Shown here: positions 52,694-60,673 of the stretch, piece by piece | Layout of the letters: the number at the start of each line of letters is the position of its first letter | Position numbering within the stretch: position 1 is the stretch's first letter | Source: Fructilactobacillus carniphilus | GTDB taxonomy: Bacteria > Bacillota > Bacilli > Lactobacillales > Lactobacillaceae | Reading direction: 5' to 3' | Length of the DNA: 64,000 bases | NCBI RefSeq assembly: GCF_024029675.1 | Contig: NZ_CP097121.1 | Location: 992,001 to 1,056,000 of the forward strand | Position numbers and translations under genes: made by a program | Notes under the pieces: model-generated | What the model was told of the DNA's origin: nothing | What the model saw: the letters and a program-made list of their open reading frames with translations, nothing else | The model's database searches: none

Positions 52694-52720
52694 CAAAAAA
52701 ACGCCGTGGCGGTTTTTTTA
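52694..52720. terminator. short bidirectional terminator
   Basis: A small CGC/GCG hairpin flanked by A7 and T7 lies between convergent genes. Confidence 0.6.
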
Positions 52721-52735
52721 TTTTGCTTGGAAGTC

Positions 52736-53854
52736 TTAATCCTGCGCTTTGAAATAATAAATGTCATTACGCACCGGTTGGCGGTAACCAAAAACTTCTA
52801 ACGGAACTCCCTTTGATTGATGTAACTTTGCAGCGGTTGCGGTTGATACCTCTGTTTCACCATACTGCGCTCTAAATTTTTGAATTTGTTGCTCACAGGT
52901 GCTTAAATATCCAGCTAACTTAGTCAGTGATCCTAGCGAAAGTCCCTGAATAACAGCCATTTTCTCAATTAACGTCAGCAAATCTACAACCGGTGGCAAA
53001 CCACCACAGTAAAATTCAAAATACAGACAAAGATGTTTAACCTTACGACGAAACTCCGAACCTGCTCCCTTAGCGGTTAAGGGAACTTCATTGGCTGCTA
53101 AGCTAACAATTGCTAACACGTCGTTTAAAAGCCGATGGATCTGTAGTTGATTCAACCGTGATTGTTGAATAATTTCTTGCAAAAATAACCGACAAACTTG
53201 GTATTCAGGCCGGGCAAACGGATAAGGAACCTGGTCCTTAATCATATTTAGCCGTTCTTGAAATACGATGGAATCCAATTGCGACGTCCCCAGGTCTTCA
53301 TTTAGATTGACTAGGGCAAAATTACAGAAAACACACGGCATCTCAAAGTAATAGTAGTAAAACTTCACGTACACGTTCTTGGCCCCATTATGTAAGTCGG
53401 CCGTAAAATCAGCATCCACAAATTTAATTCTAAACTCTTGCAACTCCTGCAGATAATTCTTCAAAAAACGGGGTGCTTCGACAAAGATTTGCTCGGATTT
53501 TAAGCCGTAGGTCTGCATTAAACCCCGAATCACGCGCCGCATGTTAGCGGTTTGATTACACTGCTCGTATTGTTGAAATGCATACTGCACCTGACAGTTT
53601 AACGATAACGGACAGTCTAAATTCAACTTTTGCTCGTTATTTAAGTACCGGACACACGTCTGAGCCTTAAAGACTAACTTAGCAGTATTCGTCTGCGTAA
53701 AGTTAGTGACCGTATCTAAGTAAGGAGAATAGGTAAAAAAGCCCTTCTCGTCGTTTCGAAAAACCGGACTAGCTGGTAAGATTTGGAGTTGTTCTGGATA
53801 TGATGCTAGTAACCGGCGGCGTTCTAAAAGTTCACGTTTGTTTTGTAATTCCAT
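52736..53854 (-). CDS. free-standing alanyl-tRNA-synthetase-like protein
   Basis: The 372-residue soluble protein appears collinear with the N-terminal catalytic half of AlaRS. SPVFRNDEKGFFT (29-41) and QTCVR (65-69) match its first segments, and LDSIVFQERLNMI (193-205) matches motif 3 (VDTGMGLERIAAV). VPLTAKGAGSEFRRKVKH (257-274) matches the VLPSNEGRGYVLRR block, and AAKLHQSKGVPLEV (341-354) matches the RLYDTYGFPVDL end. Motif 2 (RHHTFFEM) is replaced by NCQVQYAF, so the normal ATP-binding Arg is missing. Editing and C-Ala domains are absent. It is last in an operon with an MFS and an ATP-grasp protein. A role in activating an amino acid outside translation is inferred. The homology rests on my visual alignment. 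Confidence 0.5.
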   Translation of the reverse strand: MELQNKRELLERRRLLASYPEQLQILPASPVFRNDEKGFFTYSPYLDTVTNFTQTNTAKLVFKAQTCVRYLNNEQKLNLDCPLSLNCQVQYAFQQYEQCNQTANMRRVIRGLMQTYGLKSEQIFVEAPRFLKNYLQELQEFRIKFVDADFTADLHNGAKNVYVKFYYYYFEMPCVFCNFALVNLNEDLGTSQLDSIVFQERLNMIKDQVPYPFARPEYQVCRLFLQEIIQQSRLNQLQIHRLLNDVLAIVSLAANEVPLTAKGAGSEFRRKVKHLCLYFEFYCGGLPPVVDLLTLIEKMAVIQGLSLGSLTKLAGYLSTCEQQIQKFRAQYGETEVSTATAAKLHQSKGVPLEVFGYRQPVRNDIYYFKAQD

Positions 53855-53881
53855 TCGTCATCCTCATTTACTTCACATTTT

Positions 53882-55072
53882 TCATTGAAAAGCTTTCGTT
53901 AGTTGCTGCAAATGAGCAGTAAACTCAGCTTCATTGCGACTAGTAAATTCCACCACAAAACAGTATGAGCCGGTAGACTGGTAGGTAGCGGTCTCATTTC
54001 CCTTTTTCTGATGGATGCTTTTAATCCAGTCGTAATGAAGCTTCTGGTAACGATCAGAGTGTGGTGGTGCCATCACAAACAATAGCCCGGCAATGCATTG
54101 AGGCCGCTTTGAAATGGAAAGGTTGGCGGTCCCTGGTTCGAGGTAATCCTGCCAAAATGCGGTTGGAATCGAAACACCAAATTCAAATGGAGTCAATTTA
54201 ATCATTCCCTGGCCCCCAAATCGTTTCCCGACCTCACAAAACATGATTCCTCGTTCCCCATAAAAAAATTCAAAGTGAAACGGGGTTGTTTCTCCAGTGA
54301 CGGTCATAACGTCGAGAATTTTTTGGGTTGCTTCCTTCAGTTGTTTCCGAATCATTGGAACCCACGTTGCCGAAGAAAAATATAGCTTAGAGGTCCGCAC
54401 ACAGAGATTTTGACGCGTGGTTAACGTTGATAAAATCAAATCACAGTATTCATGGTAGAGGTCTAATTTAATTTCATTGCCAACCGAATAACCATCGACG
54501 GTTACCATGTGGTTAAACGGGCAGAAGGTTTCAATTAAGTAGTCATCCTCACCTAAATTTACATCAGCAAATTCATTTAGATGAGCGGGTTCAATCACGA
54601 ACACACCCGTTGCGGAATCAGCTCGCCGGGGCTTTAAAACGGATTGCCCGTGTTCTTCCACAAAATTCTTTATTTGCGCAAAGGAACTCACCGCCTGAAA
54701 CTCAGGTTGGGGTACAATTCCCTGTAGAATCGAACGCATGTAGTACTTATCTTTAAAGAAGAGATTCGAAAGCTCGGAATCCAACTGCTTATCACAGAAA
54801 TAGGTTTTTAAAATTCCGACCCCAATCATGGCATCCTCGGCTAACGTTCTGATGTCTGAAATGGTTTCCTGCGTCTGTTTTTTCCGAAAATACGTCACTA
54901 GATGAGCAAAATCAAGGCTCGCTACTGTATCAATTTGTCCCTGACTAGCAGCGGTAACATACTTTTCATAGCGTTCCTTTTGCTGTTCCGGAACTACCAC
55001 CGTCAGGTCATCCGGAAGTTGTTTGGGTAATTCAATTCCTGCTGGTTGATAGGGATACAAAAAATATTTCAT
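53882..55072 (-). CDS. ATP-grasp ligase
   Basis: At 396 residues it has a variable N-terminal domain and an ATP-grasp fold. The lysine strand SVLKPRRADSATGVFVI is near residue 145, YLIETFCPFNHMVTVDGYSV follows, and the metal-binding segment FHFEFFYGERGIMFCEVGKRFGGQG is near 265. This pattern is seen in carboxylate-amine and amino acid ligases. The start MKYFLYPYQ is chosen because GGAAGG lies 7 bases upstream. It lies between an MFS gene and the AlaRS-like gene, suggesting peptide-bond formation on an amino acid. Substrates are unknown. Confidence 0.75.
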   Translation of the reverse strand: MKYFLYPYQPAGIELPKQLPDDLTVVVPEQQKERYEKYVTAASQGQIDTVASLDFAHLVTYFRKKQTQETISDIRTLAEDAMIGVGILKTYFCDKQLDSELSNLFFKDKYYMRSILQGIVPQPEFQAVSSFAQIKNFVEEHGQSVLKPRRADSATGVFVIEPAHLNEFADVNLGEDDYLIETFCPFNHMVTVDGYSVGNEIKLDLYHEYCDLILSTLTTRQNLCVRTSKLYFSSATWVPMIRKQLKEATQKILDVMTVTGETTPFHFEFFYGERGIMFCEVGKRFGGQGMIKLTPFEFGVSIPTAFWQDYLEPGTANLSISKRPQCIAGLLFVMAPPHSDRYQKLHYDWIKSIHQKKGNETATYQSTGSYCFVVEFTSRNEAEFTAHLQQLTKAFQ

Positions 55073-55095
55073 GCGTTTTCCTTCCATTATTTAGT

Positions 55096-56349
55096 TTACG
55101 CATACGTCTGATATCTTTTCCATAACGAAATTGCATATCCAACTCCAAGAACGCCCAGACCACACATTAGTCCCCAAATAACTGTTAGCGGGATGAGGTT
55201 TCCCAAAGCCACGACCACTAGCGAACCCAGAGGAATGGTCAAGGTCACTAACGAGTTAATGGCACTCATAATCGTTCCCAACTGTTCTTCTGGAGCGGCT
55301 TTCATAATGAAAGCGTCGATCTTAGGAAAAAGAATTCCACATAAGTACCCAACGATGGCAACCAACAAAATCATCACAATTCCATTTCGTGCAACTAGCA
55401 TATCTAAAAATAAACCTAATAAAGTAGCCAACACCAGGATCACATTGCTTTCAATGCTGGCGCGGCGCAGTCCTGGTAACCCGAAGAAAGATCCAACAAT
55501 CATACCGCCACTTTCCATCGCTCCCACGAGGGCCACGGTAAATCCGTAGTTAAAGAGGATTAGCGAATGATAGTGTAACAAGGTTAACGTCATCAGCACT
55601 TCTTGCATGGATGTCAATAAATTAGTCAGCGCAAAGAGTAAGACAAAATGAAATAATTGCGGAAAATTACGTAATGCCCCGTAATTATTTTTCATTTCCC
55701 CCACTACCGTTTTTAGACTAAATTTAGTGGACTGTGGAGTAACGCTTTGTTTCACGGGCACATCCAAATCGGCTTGGTGCCACTTTAAAATGATGTAAGA
55801 CAATAGAAATGTAACCGCATTGACTAAGGCGAACAAAACATAATTTTGGTTTAACAAGGCTAACAAGGATGCCCCCACCATTCCACCTATCAGACTAATT
55901 GATTGGCTGACTCCACCTTGAAAACCTCGGGCCGCGGTTAGATCCTGTTCCGGCACAATCTTTTTAAAAATTGGGAGCATTAAATAGCCCCCATAAGTAC
56001 CTAAAAATTCTGTCAAAAAGTTCAACAGTAGCAGAATCCCAAATAAATACCATCCCGGGGTTAAACTGATCAACCCACTCAGTACTAAAAAGAGCCCCAT
56101 TTGCAGTAACCGAATGACTAACATGCCGCGATAATGCTGGTGCGAGTGATCAGCAAAAACCCCAGCAATGATGTTCGTAACGTAGGGTAACGAGGAAATC
56201 AGACTCACAGCACTAACCGCCAGATTCGGATTAGGCATGTGGCTGGCATAGATAATGAAAACAATGTTAAATAGGGTCGTTCCTAGATTATCCAAGAGGC
56301 CGGAACACATCAAGGCCCGAAATTTTGCGTTTTGCCAAAAAACTTGCAA
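55096..56349 (-). CDS. MFS transporter (first gene of the ligase operon)
   Basis: The 417-residue protein has 12 membrane helices typical of MFS_3-type exporters, with ADHSHQHYRGMLVIRLLQ in loop 2-3 and VPEQDLTAARGFQGGVSQS before the central loop. It starts with TTG (GAAGG 8 bases upstream) as MQVFWQNAKFRALMCSG. The ATP-grasp gene follows within 24 bases, so it is probably the exporter for the product. Confidence 0.85.
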   Translation of the reverse strand: MQVFWQNAKFRALMCSGLLDNLGTTLFNIVFIIYASHMPNPNLAVSAVSLISSLPYVTNIIAGVFADHSHQHYRGMLVIRLLQMGLFLVLSGLISLTPGWYLFGILLLLNFLTEFLGTYGGYLMLPIFKKIVPEQDLTAARGFQGGVSQSISLIGGMVGASLLALLNQNYVLFALVNAVTFLLSYIILKWHQADLDVPVKQSVTPQSTKFSLKTVVGEMKNNYGALRNFPQLFHFVLLFALTNLLTSMQEVLMTLTLLHYHSLILFNYGFTVALVGAMESGGMIVGSFFGLPGLRRASIESNVILVLATLLGLFLDMLVARNGIVMILLVAIVGYLCGILFPKIDAFIMKAAPEEQLGTIMSAINSLVTLTIPLGSLVVVALGNLIPLTVIWGLMCGLGVLGVGYAISLWKRYQTYA

Positions 56350-56450
56350 TTAAATTGCCTTCTTTCATTTCGTTTACTAGTTAAAGTAATAATTTTTCTT
56401 GCGTAAGTTGCCTTTTAGCTTACCAAACTAAATCCGAAAAGTAAATACGC

Positions 56451-56484
56451 AAAAAAGCACTGAATCAGTTGATTCAGTGCTTTT
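56451..56484 (-). terminator. terminator after the phosphopantetheinyl transferase gene
   Basis: AAAAGCACTGAATCA pairs with TGATTCAGTGCTTTT, with T6 on the minus strand. It separates the ACP-transferase unit from the MFS-ligase operon. Confidence 0.85.
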
Positions 56485-56512
56485 AATGTATTTTCAGAAC
56501 ATGATGTTCGGA

Positions 56513-57091
56513 TTATTCCATTTTCTGGGCCATCGTCCCCAAGTAATCCTCATGAATGGCTAAAAAGTTAATCGCAAACCGTTGACCATGCTGTTCGGCC
56601 ACATCCATCCGGGGAACGTTTACACTCACAGTCCGTGGTTTACCGGGTAATCCTGCGCCAGTTTCCTTTAAAACAGCCTCTTTAACCGTCCACAACCGCA
56701 GCATCGCCAATGATTGCCGGGCTGCTGGTAACTTTTCTAAGTAGGCTAACTCTGCAACTGTAAAGGCCCGTTTGAGCCGCTTTAATTGGACCGGTTTCAC
56801 CTTTTCTACATCAACTCCCAGGGGACGGTCTGAAATGGCAACCAACACCAGGTCAGCCGAGTGGGAAATATTAAAAGCCGTCGTTCGCTTCGCAAACAAC
56901 GGCTTTCCGTTCGCAATCGTCGTGAATTCATCATCAGCTAGTAACGCATCTTCCGGCAAATCTATGAGCTTCGCCAATAAAATCCGCCCCACTAAATCCT
57001 TCTGTTTACGCTGATTATCTTCAATCTGAAACCGACGATAGTACGGTTGATATTGCAGGTCAGTGAGCCGTCCGGTTTTGAATTTCAACAA
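56513..57091 (-). CDS. Sfp-type 4'-phosphopantetheinyl transferase
   Basis: The 192-residue protein has the three family motifs: FNISHS (73-78), GVDVEKV (92-98) and WTVKEAVLK (134-142), which carry the Mg and CoA ligands. It converts apo- to holo-carrier proteins. It lies 20 bases after an acyl carrier protein gene. In some lactobacilli such an enzyme is encoded beside the fab operon; here it is about 20 kb away with a second ACP, so it may serve fatty acid synthesis, the neighbouring ligase system, or both. Confidence 0.9.
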   Translation of the reverse strand: MLKFKTGRLTDLQYQPYYRRFQIEDNQRKQKDLVGRILLAKLIDLPEDALLADDEFTTIANGKPLFAKRTTAFNISHSADLVLVAISDRPLGVDVEKVKPVQLKRLKRAFTVAELAYLEKLPAARQSLAMLRLWTVKEAVLKETGAGLPGKPRTVSVNVPRMDVAEQHGQRFAINFLAIHEDYLGTMAQKME

Positions 57092-57111
57092 ACGAACCGC
57101 CTCCTACCTGA

Positions 57112-57369
57112 TTATTTTTGTTCGTCTAGTTGTTTAGCAACGTAATCAACTAAATCCTGCACCGTTTCCATGCCTTCGTCGCCATCAATTTCGATGTCAT
57201 ATTTGTCTTCTAGGGCATCCACGATTTCAAAGATATCCAAACTGTCTAAGTCCAAGTTATCTTTGAAGTTCGCGTCTAACGTAATTTTGTTAGGATCGAT
57301 ATCCGTTTGATCCACCACAATGTCTTTGATTTCTGCTAAAATTTGTTCCTTATTTGCTTGTTCTGCCAT
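57112..57369 (-). CDS. second acyl carrier protein
   Basis: The 85-residue ACP has DLDSLDIFEIVDALEDKYDIEIDGDEG, nearly identical to the fab operon ACP around the attachment Ser but different at both ends (MAEQANKEQILAEIKDIV at the start). GGAG lies 8 bases before the ATG. It forms a two-gene unit with the phosphopantetheinyl transferase. It is a paralogue from duplication; its acyl or aminoacyl cargo is unknown. Confidence 0.93.
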   Translation of the reverse strand: MAEQANKEQILAEIKDIVVDQTDIDPNKITLDANFKDNLDLDSLDIFEIVDALEDKYDIEIDGDEGMETVQDLVDYVAKQLDEQK

Positions 57370-57414
57370 CGTTACCACTCCATTAATTAGTCTAAATTTA
57401 CTTGAATCAGTCTT

Positions 57415-57423
57415 ATTTTACCA
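57415..57423 (-). promoter_or_regulatory. extended -10 promoter of the second ACP gene
   Basis: TGGTAAAAT on the minus strand lies 46 bases before the ACP start, with TTACTC 18 bases further upstream. Confidence 0.5.
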
Positions 57424-57452
57424 TATCTTCACTTTTTTGAGTAAACAGTTAA

Positions 57453-58307
57453 TTATTCATTTGATTTCACTGTCGTTCCTTTTGAATTCTGCGTTTTCAA
57501 ATCCAGTAAGCTAAGGAAGATCTGAACATTAGTAACTGCCATCCACAGTGCATAAAAAGCATAAAAAAAGTAAACAATAAATACTACCAAAAAAGATATT
57601 GAAATATTTCCATATTCTCTCTTAATTATAGAAATATTAATACCCATATTGATGACTAACATACATACTATTGCAATGATGAATAAAGCTACTAATTGGA
57701 TTAAATTGAAAGCAATTAATTGCCAACGGTGTCCTTTCACTAATCTAAAGCTTTCCTTAATGGCATGAAAAAAGTTTGGGTCAGCATCTTTAGAGACAAA
57801 ATACGTAAATAGCAAAAGCTGTAGCCTTAACCATACATAGATCAAAAAAAATATTATTAAAACACTCCCAATCAAAAGCCATACAAAAAAGCTCGAGTTT
57901 CCAAAATATAAAAGGTTCATTATCATCATAAATACCATAAATGCCCAAATAACTAATATTGATACTATTGGGATCAGTGATATCACAGATATAGTAAAAC
58001 TTGGCAACCAGTTAAAACCCCGAAAAGCCACAAAGGTATTCTTAAATTGAAATTTGCCCTTCTTCAAACTGTTAATTATCCCAAAACTAAATGACATTTC
58101 TAATACAAAAGTAATGTTATATATCACAAAGAATAAAACCTTGTATAAATCATTGATATCTGTTATATTTTTGCTAATATAATAATATGATAAATTAATG
58201 ACATAATAAATACAAAATAAAACCGTAATGGGCAAAAACATTGCCCACAAAGACCAAAAATTATTTTTTATCGTAGTGTTAGTCTTCCTTAATACTTCTC
58301 TAATCAT
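57453..58307 (-). CDS. DUF975-type integral membrane protein
   Basis: The 284-residue protein has about six membrane helices and the pattern of the DUF975 group: N-terminal basic stretch IREVLRKTNTTIKNNFWSLW and a conserved FHAIKESFRLVKGHRWQLI segment near residue 195. Function unknown. Its coding DNA is markedly more AT-rich than the genes on either side, suggesting different ancestry or weak constraint. It lies upstream of the ACP gene in the same direction without a clear terminator between. Confidence 0.75.
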   Translation of the reverse strand: MIREVLRKTNTTIKNNFWSLWAMFLPITVLFCIYYVINLSYYYISKNITDINDLYKVLFFVIYNITFVLEMSFSFGIINSLKKGKFQFKNTFVAFRGFNWLPSFTISVISLIPIVSILVIWAFMVFMMIMNLLYFGNSSFFVWLLIGSVLIIFFLIYVWLRLQLLLFTYFVSKDADPNFFHAIKESFRLVKGHRWQLIAFNLIQLVALFIIAIVCMLVINMGINISIIKREYGNISISFLVVFIVYFFYAFYALWMAVTNVQIFLSLLDLKTQNSKGTTVKSNE

Positions 58308-58371
58308 AATAACCTCCGTTGAGATTTAATAATCACATTATAACAAAAAATACAACGAAAAAATACCAAAT

Positions 58372-58403
58372 AAAAAAAGAACCCGAACATGTCGAGTCCT
58401 TAA
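58372..58403 (-). terminator. terminator of the aldo/keto reductase gene
   Basis: On the minus strand AAGGACTCGA pairs with TCGGGTTCTT (two wobbles) and is followed by T7. Confidence 0.75.
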
Positions 58404-58410
58404 TTGGTTA

Positions 58411-59295
58411 TTACTTATCCCATTCGTCAACGGTATCAGCAAATCCGGCCGGATTACCGTTCCAACGAAAGGCTCCGTACCAGAGGGAACGCTTATCAAC
58501 ATCTAAACTGTCAATCAAAGCAACGTCTTCGTCACTCAATTCAAAGTCGTAAACATCAGCATTCTGTTTGATGTATTCTTCATGCGTTGACTTTGGAATC
58601 GTAATCACTTCACGTTGTAATTCCCACCGTAAAATAATTTGCGCTGTCGACTTATTATACTTATCAGCCAGCTTTTGAATGGCAGAATCGTTCAAAGCAT
58701 CACCGTGTCCCAATGGAGACCAAGCTTCTAGCCAGATGTGGTGCTTGTCACAGTAGTCTTTAATGTCTTTTTCTTGTTCCACGGGGTTAAATTCCATTTG
58801 GTTTAAGACTGGTTTAACCGAAGCGTGTTCCATCAAATCAGTTAAACGGTCCAAGTTGAAGTTCGAAACTCCAATCGAACGTACTTTACCTTCGTGGTAT
58901 AACTTTTCCATAGCTTTCCAAGTTTCGTTATACTTGCCGTTTACTGGCCAGTGAATCAAGAGGAGGTCAACGTAACTAGTTTGCAAACGTTCTAGTTGCC
59001 CTTCAAAGGCCTTCAGCGTGCTTTCATAACCTTGGTCCCCGTTAAAGACCTTCGTGGTTAAGAAAATATCTTCTCGTTTCAACCCGTTTTCGGCAAGACC
59101 CTCTTTCAAGCCTTCCCCGACTCCGGCTTCGTTTCCGTATTGCTTAGCAGTATCAATGGCCCGGTAGCCGTTTGCTAGCGCCCATTTAACTGATTGGGCA
59201 GCAGTTTGGTTATCACTCTTCCAAACGCCTAATCCCAATAAAGGCATTTCAATTCCGTTGTTTAAGGTAATTGTTGAATCTAAATTTAGTTTCAT
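58411..59295 (-). CDS. aldo/keto reductase
   Basis: The 294-residue TIM-barrel oxidoreductase has the catalytic tetrad visible in part: Asp and Tyr in AIDTAKQYGNEAGVGE, Lys in FLTTKVFNGD and His in LLIHWPVNG. The NADPH-binding segment IPKSTHEEYIKQN lies near the C-terminus. It is a 2,5-diketo-gluconate-reductase-like AKR and reduces small carbonyls with NADPH. The start at 59295 has GGAGG 8 bases upstream; the longer frame overlaps the next gene. Confidence 0.93.
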   Translation of the reverse strand: MKLNLDSTITLNNGIEMPLLGLGVWKSDNQTAAQSVKWALANGYRAIDTAKQYGNEAGVGEGLKEGLAENGLKREDIFLTTKVFNGDQGYESTLKAFEGQLERLQTSYVDLLLIHWPVNGKYNETWKAMEKLYHEGKVRSIGVSNFNLDRLTDLMEHASVKPVLNQMEFNPVEQEKDIKDYCDKHHIWLEAWSPLGHGDALNDSAIQKLADKYNKSTAQIILRWELQREVITIPKSTHEEYIKQNADVYDFELSDEDVALIDSLDVDKRSLWYGAFRWNGNPAGFADTVDEWDK

Positions 59296-59339
59296 AGTTA
59301 GCACCTCCGACTTCATTATAGGAGAATCACCAGTTAATT

Positions 59340-60527
59340 TCATTCATTTGGTTTCTTGATTTGAAGCTGTACAACTTGTTGGCTCTTTTGGTTAATTTCC
59401 CCCAATAAGTACTGAAACAGCATCATAATCCAAGAAAAGCCTAATGCAGATGCTAAAATTTCAAAAGCCGTGAGGGATAAATAATGCACGTGTCGAAACA
59501 AGAAACTAACTAAGATAATCAAAAAAACAATTAAATAGGAATTAATCATAAAATTGCGCGGGATTTTAGGTAACAACCATTTAATCCCACCGATTAGGAT
59601 AATAATGACCAAAGCCATCGCCCAGGCAAATTGATCGTGCCAGTAGTGCATCCACGGAACCTGCCGGTTATTATAAATTAAGCCCACTGCTAAGGCATCA
59701 ACCGCTAAGAGGGTTAGTAACAACCGCAAACAGAAGGTTCGAATTGGTGGCCAGTGCAATGGTTTTAAAGAAACAAACAGATAATCAACCAGCGCTAACA
59801 TTAACAACGCCGACACAATAAAGGTCAGGTTAAACTGCCAACTGTCAATGGCCTTGGCCGTTCCCAGAAAACTGATGTTATGCTTCCACCACTGTTTATT
59901 GCCGTTAGCCAGCATCGAAATCAATAAACCGCCAATGATCATCAAAATCAACAAATCAACCAAAATTGTTGGTGTAATGTTATCGGCCACGTTAATCATG
60001 ATGGTATTAATGATGATGCCAAACATAAATAGCATACCCGTGGCGGTATAATGATCAAATTCAGCTCCATAAAAGACCCGCGAAAAAATCCAGAAAATCC
60101 CTAATAAAGAAACTAGGAGAATCAACGCCACCGCAATGATAATGGTCGGCAAATTCCGCCAATAAATATTACGATAGACCGAATTAACCGAATTATTCCG
60201 CGTTTTGATGAAAAAGATTGTAAAAAGAATCGAGCCCATGATGGTTCCTAAAATAATGGTCCCAGTGGCAATTGAATAATCACCAGTTAACGGAATTAAA
60301 CGTGATTGTGTTAGCGTGCAGTAGATAAAAAAGACCAAGGCCATTAAAATTGCCGGAATAATTTCCCACCAATACGACACATTCCAAAAGGAAGCCCGCT
60401 GAACGTTTTCTTTCTCCAGTTGCAAGCCATTTTTATCGACCTGGAGGATGAACTTTTCCCCATCCCGAAGTTTTAGCTTCTGTACAGTCTGCTCAGGAAT
60501 TTCAAAATAATACTTAGGAGACTTCAT
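59340..60527 (-). CDS. DUF998-like membrane protein with an AbrB-like N-terminus
   Basis: At 395 residues the first 45 (YYFEIPEQTVQKLKLRDGEKFILQVDKNGL) resemble a swapped-hairpin AbrB domain. The remainder has about ten membrane helices and a 35-residue cytoplasmic tail, with a pattern like the DUF998 group. The combination of a DNA-binding-type hairpin with a polytopic membrane domain recurs in lactobacilli, and its function is not known to me. AAAGG lies 8 bases before the ATG. The aldo/keto reductase gene follows after 44 bases. Confidence 0.65.
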   Translation of the reverse strand: MKSPKYYFEIPEQTVQKLKLRDGEKFILQVDKNGLQLEKENVQRASFWNVSYWWEIIPAILMALVFFIYCTLTQSRLIPLTGDYSIATGTIILGTIMGSILFTIFFIKTRNNSVNSVYRNIYWRNLPTIIIAVALILLVSLLGIFWIFSRVFYGAEFDHYTATGMLFMFGIIINTIMINVADNITPTILVDLLILMIIGGLLISMLANGNKQWWKHNISFLGTAKAIDSWQFNLTFIVSALLMLALVDYLFVSLKPLHWPPIRTFCLRLLLTLLAVDALAVGLIYNNRQVPWMHYWHDQFAWAMALVIIILIGGIKWLLPKIPRNFMINSYLIVFLIILVSFLFRHVHYLSLTAFEILASALGFSWIMMLFQYLLGEINQKSQQVVQLQIKKPNE

Positions 60528-60597
60528 GTTTAAACCTTTCTAAGTTTAGCTGGAAATAAATCGTCATCCCAAATTATACCCTATCTATTCCCGAACT

Positions 60598-60636
60598 AAA
60601 AACCACGGATTATCCCTTCGATAATCCGTGGTTTTT
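60598..60636. terminator. bidirectional-form terminator of the SH3/GH73 gene
   Basis: AAACCACGGATTATC pairs with GATAATCCGTGGTTT around CCTTC, with T runs on both strands. Confidence 0.88.
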
Positions 60637-60673
60637 AAATTCAGAGCGCTTACGCGTTCACTTTATCTTTAAA

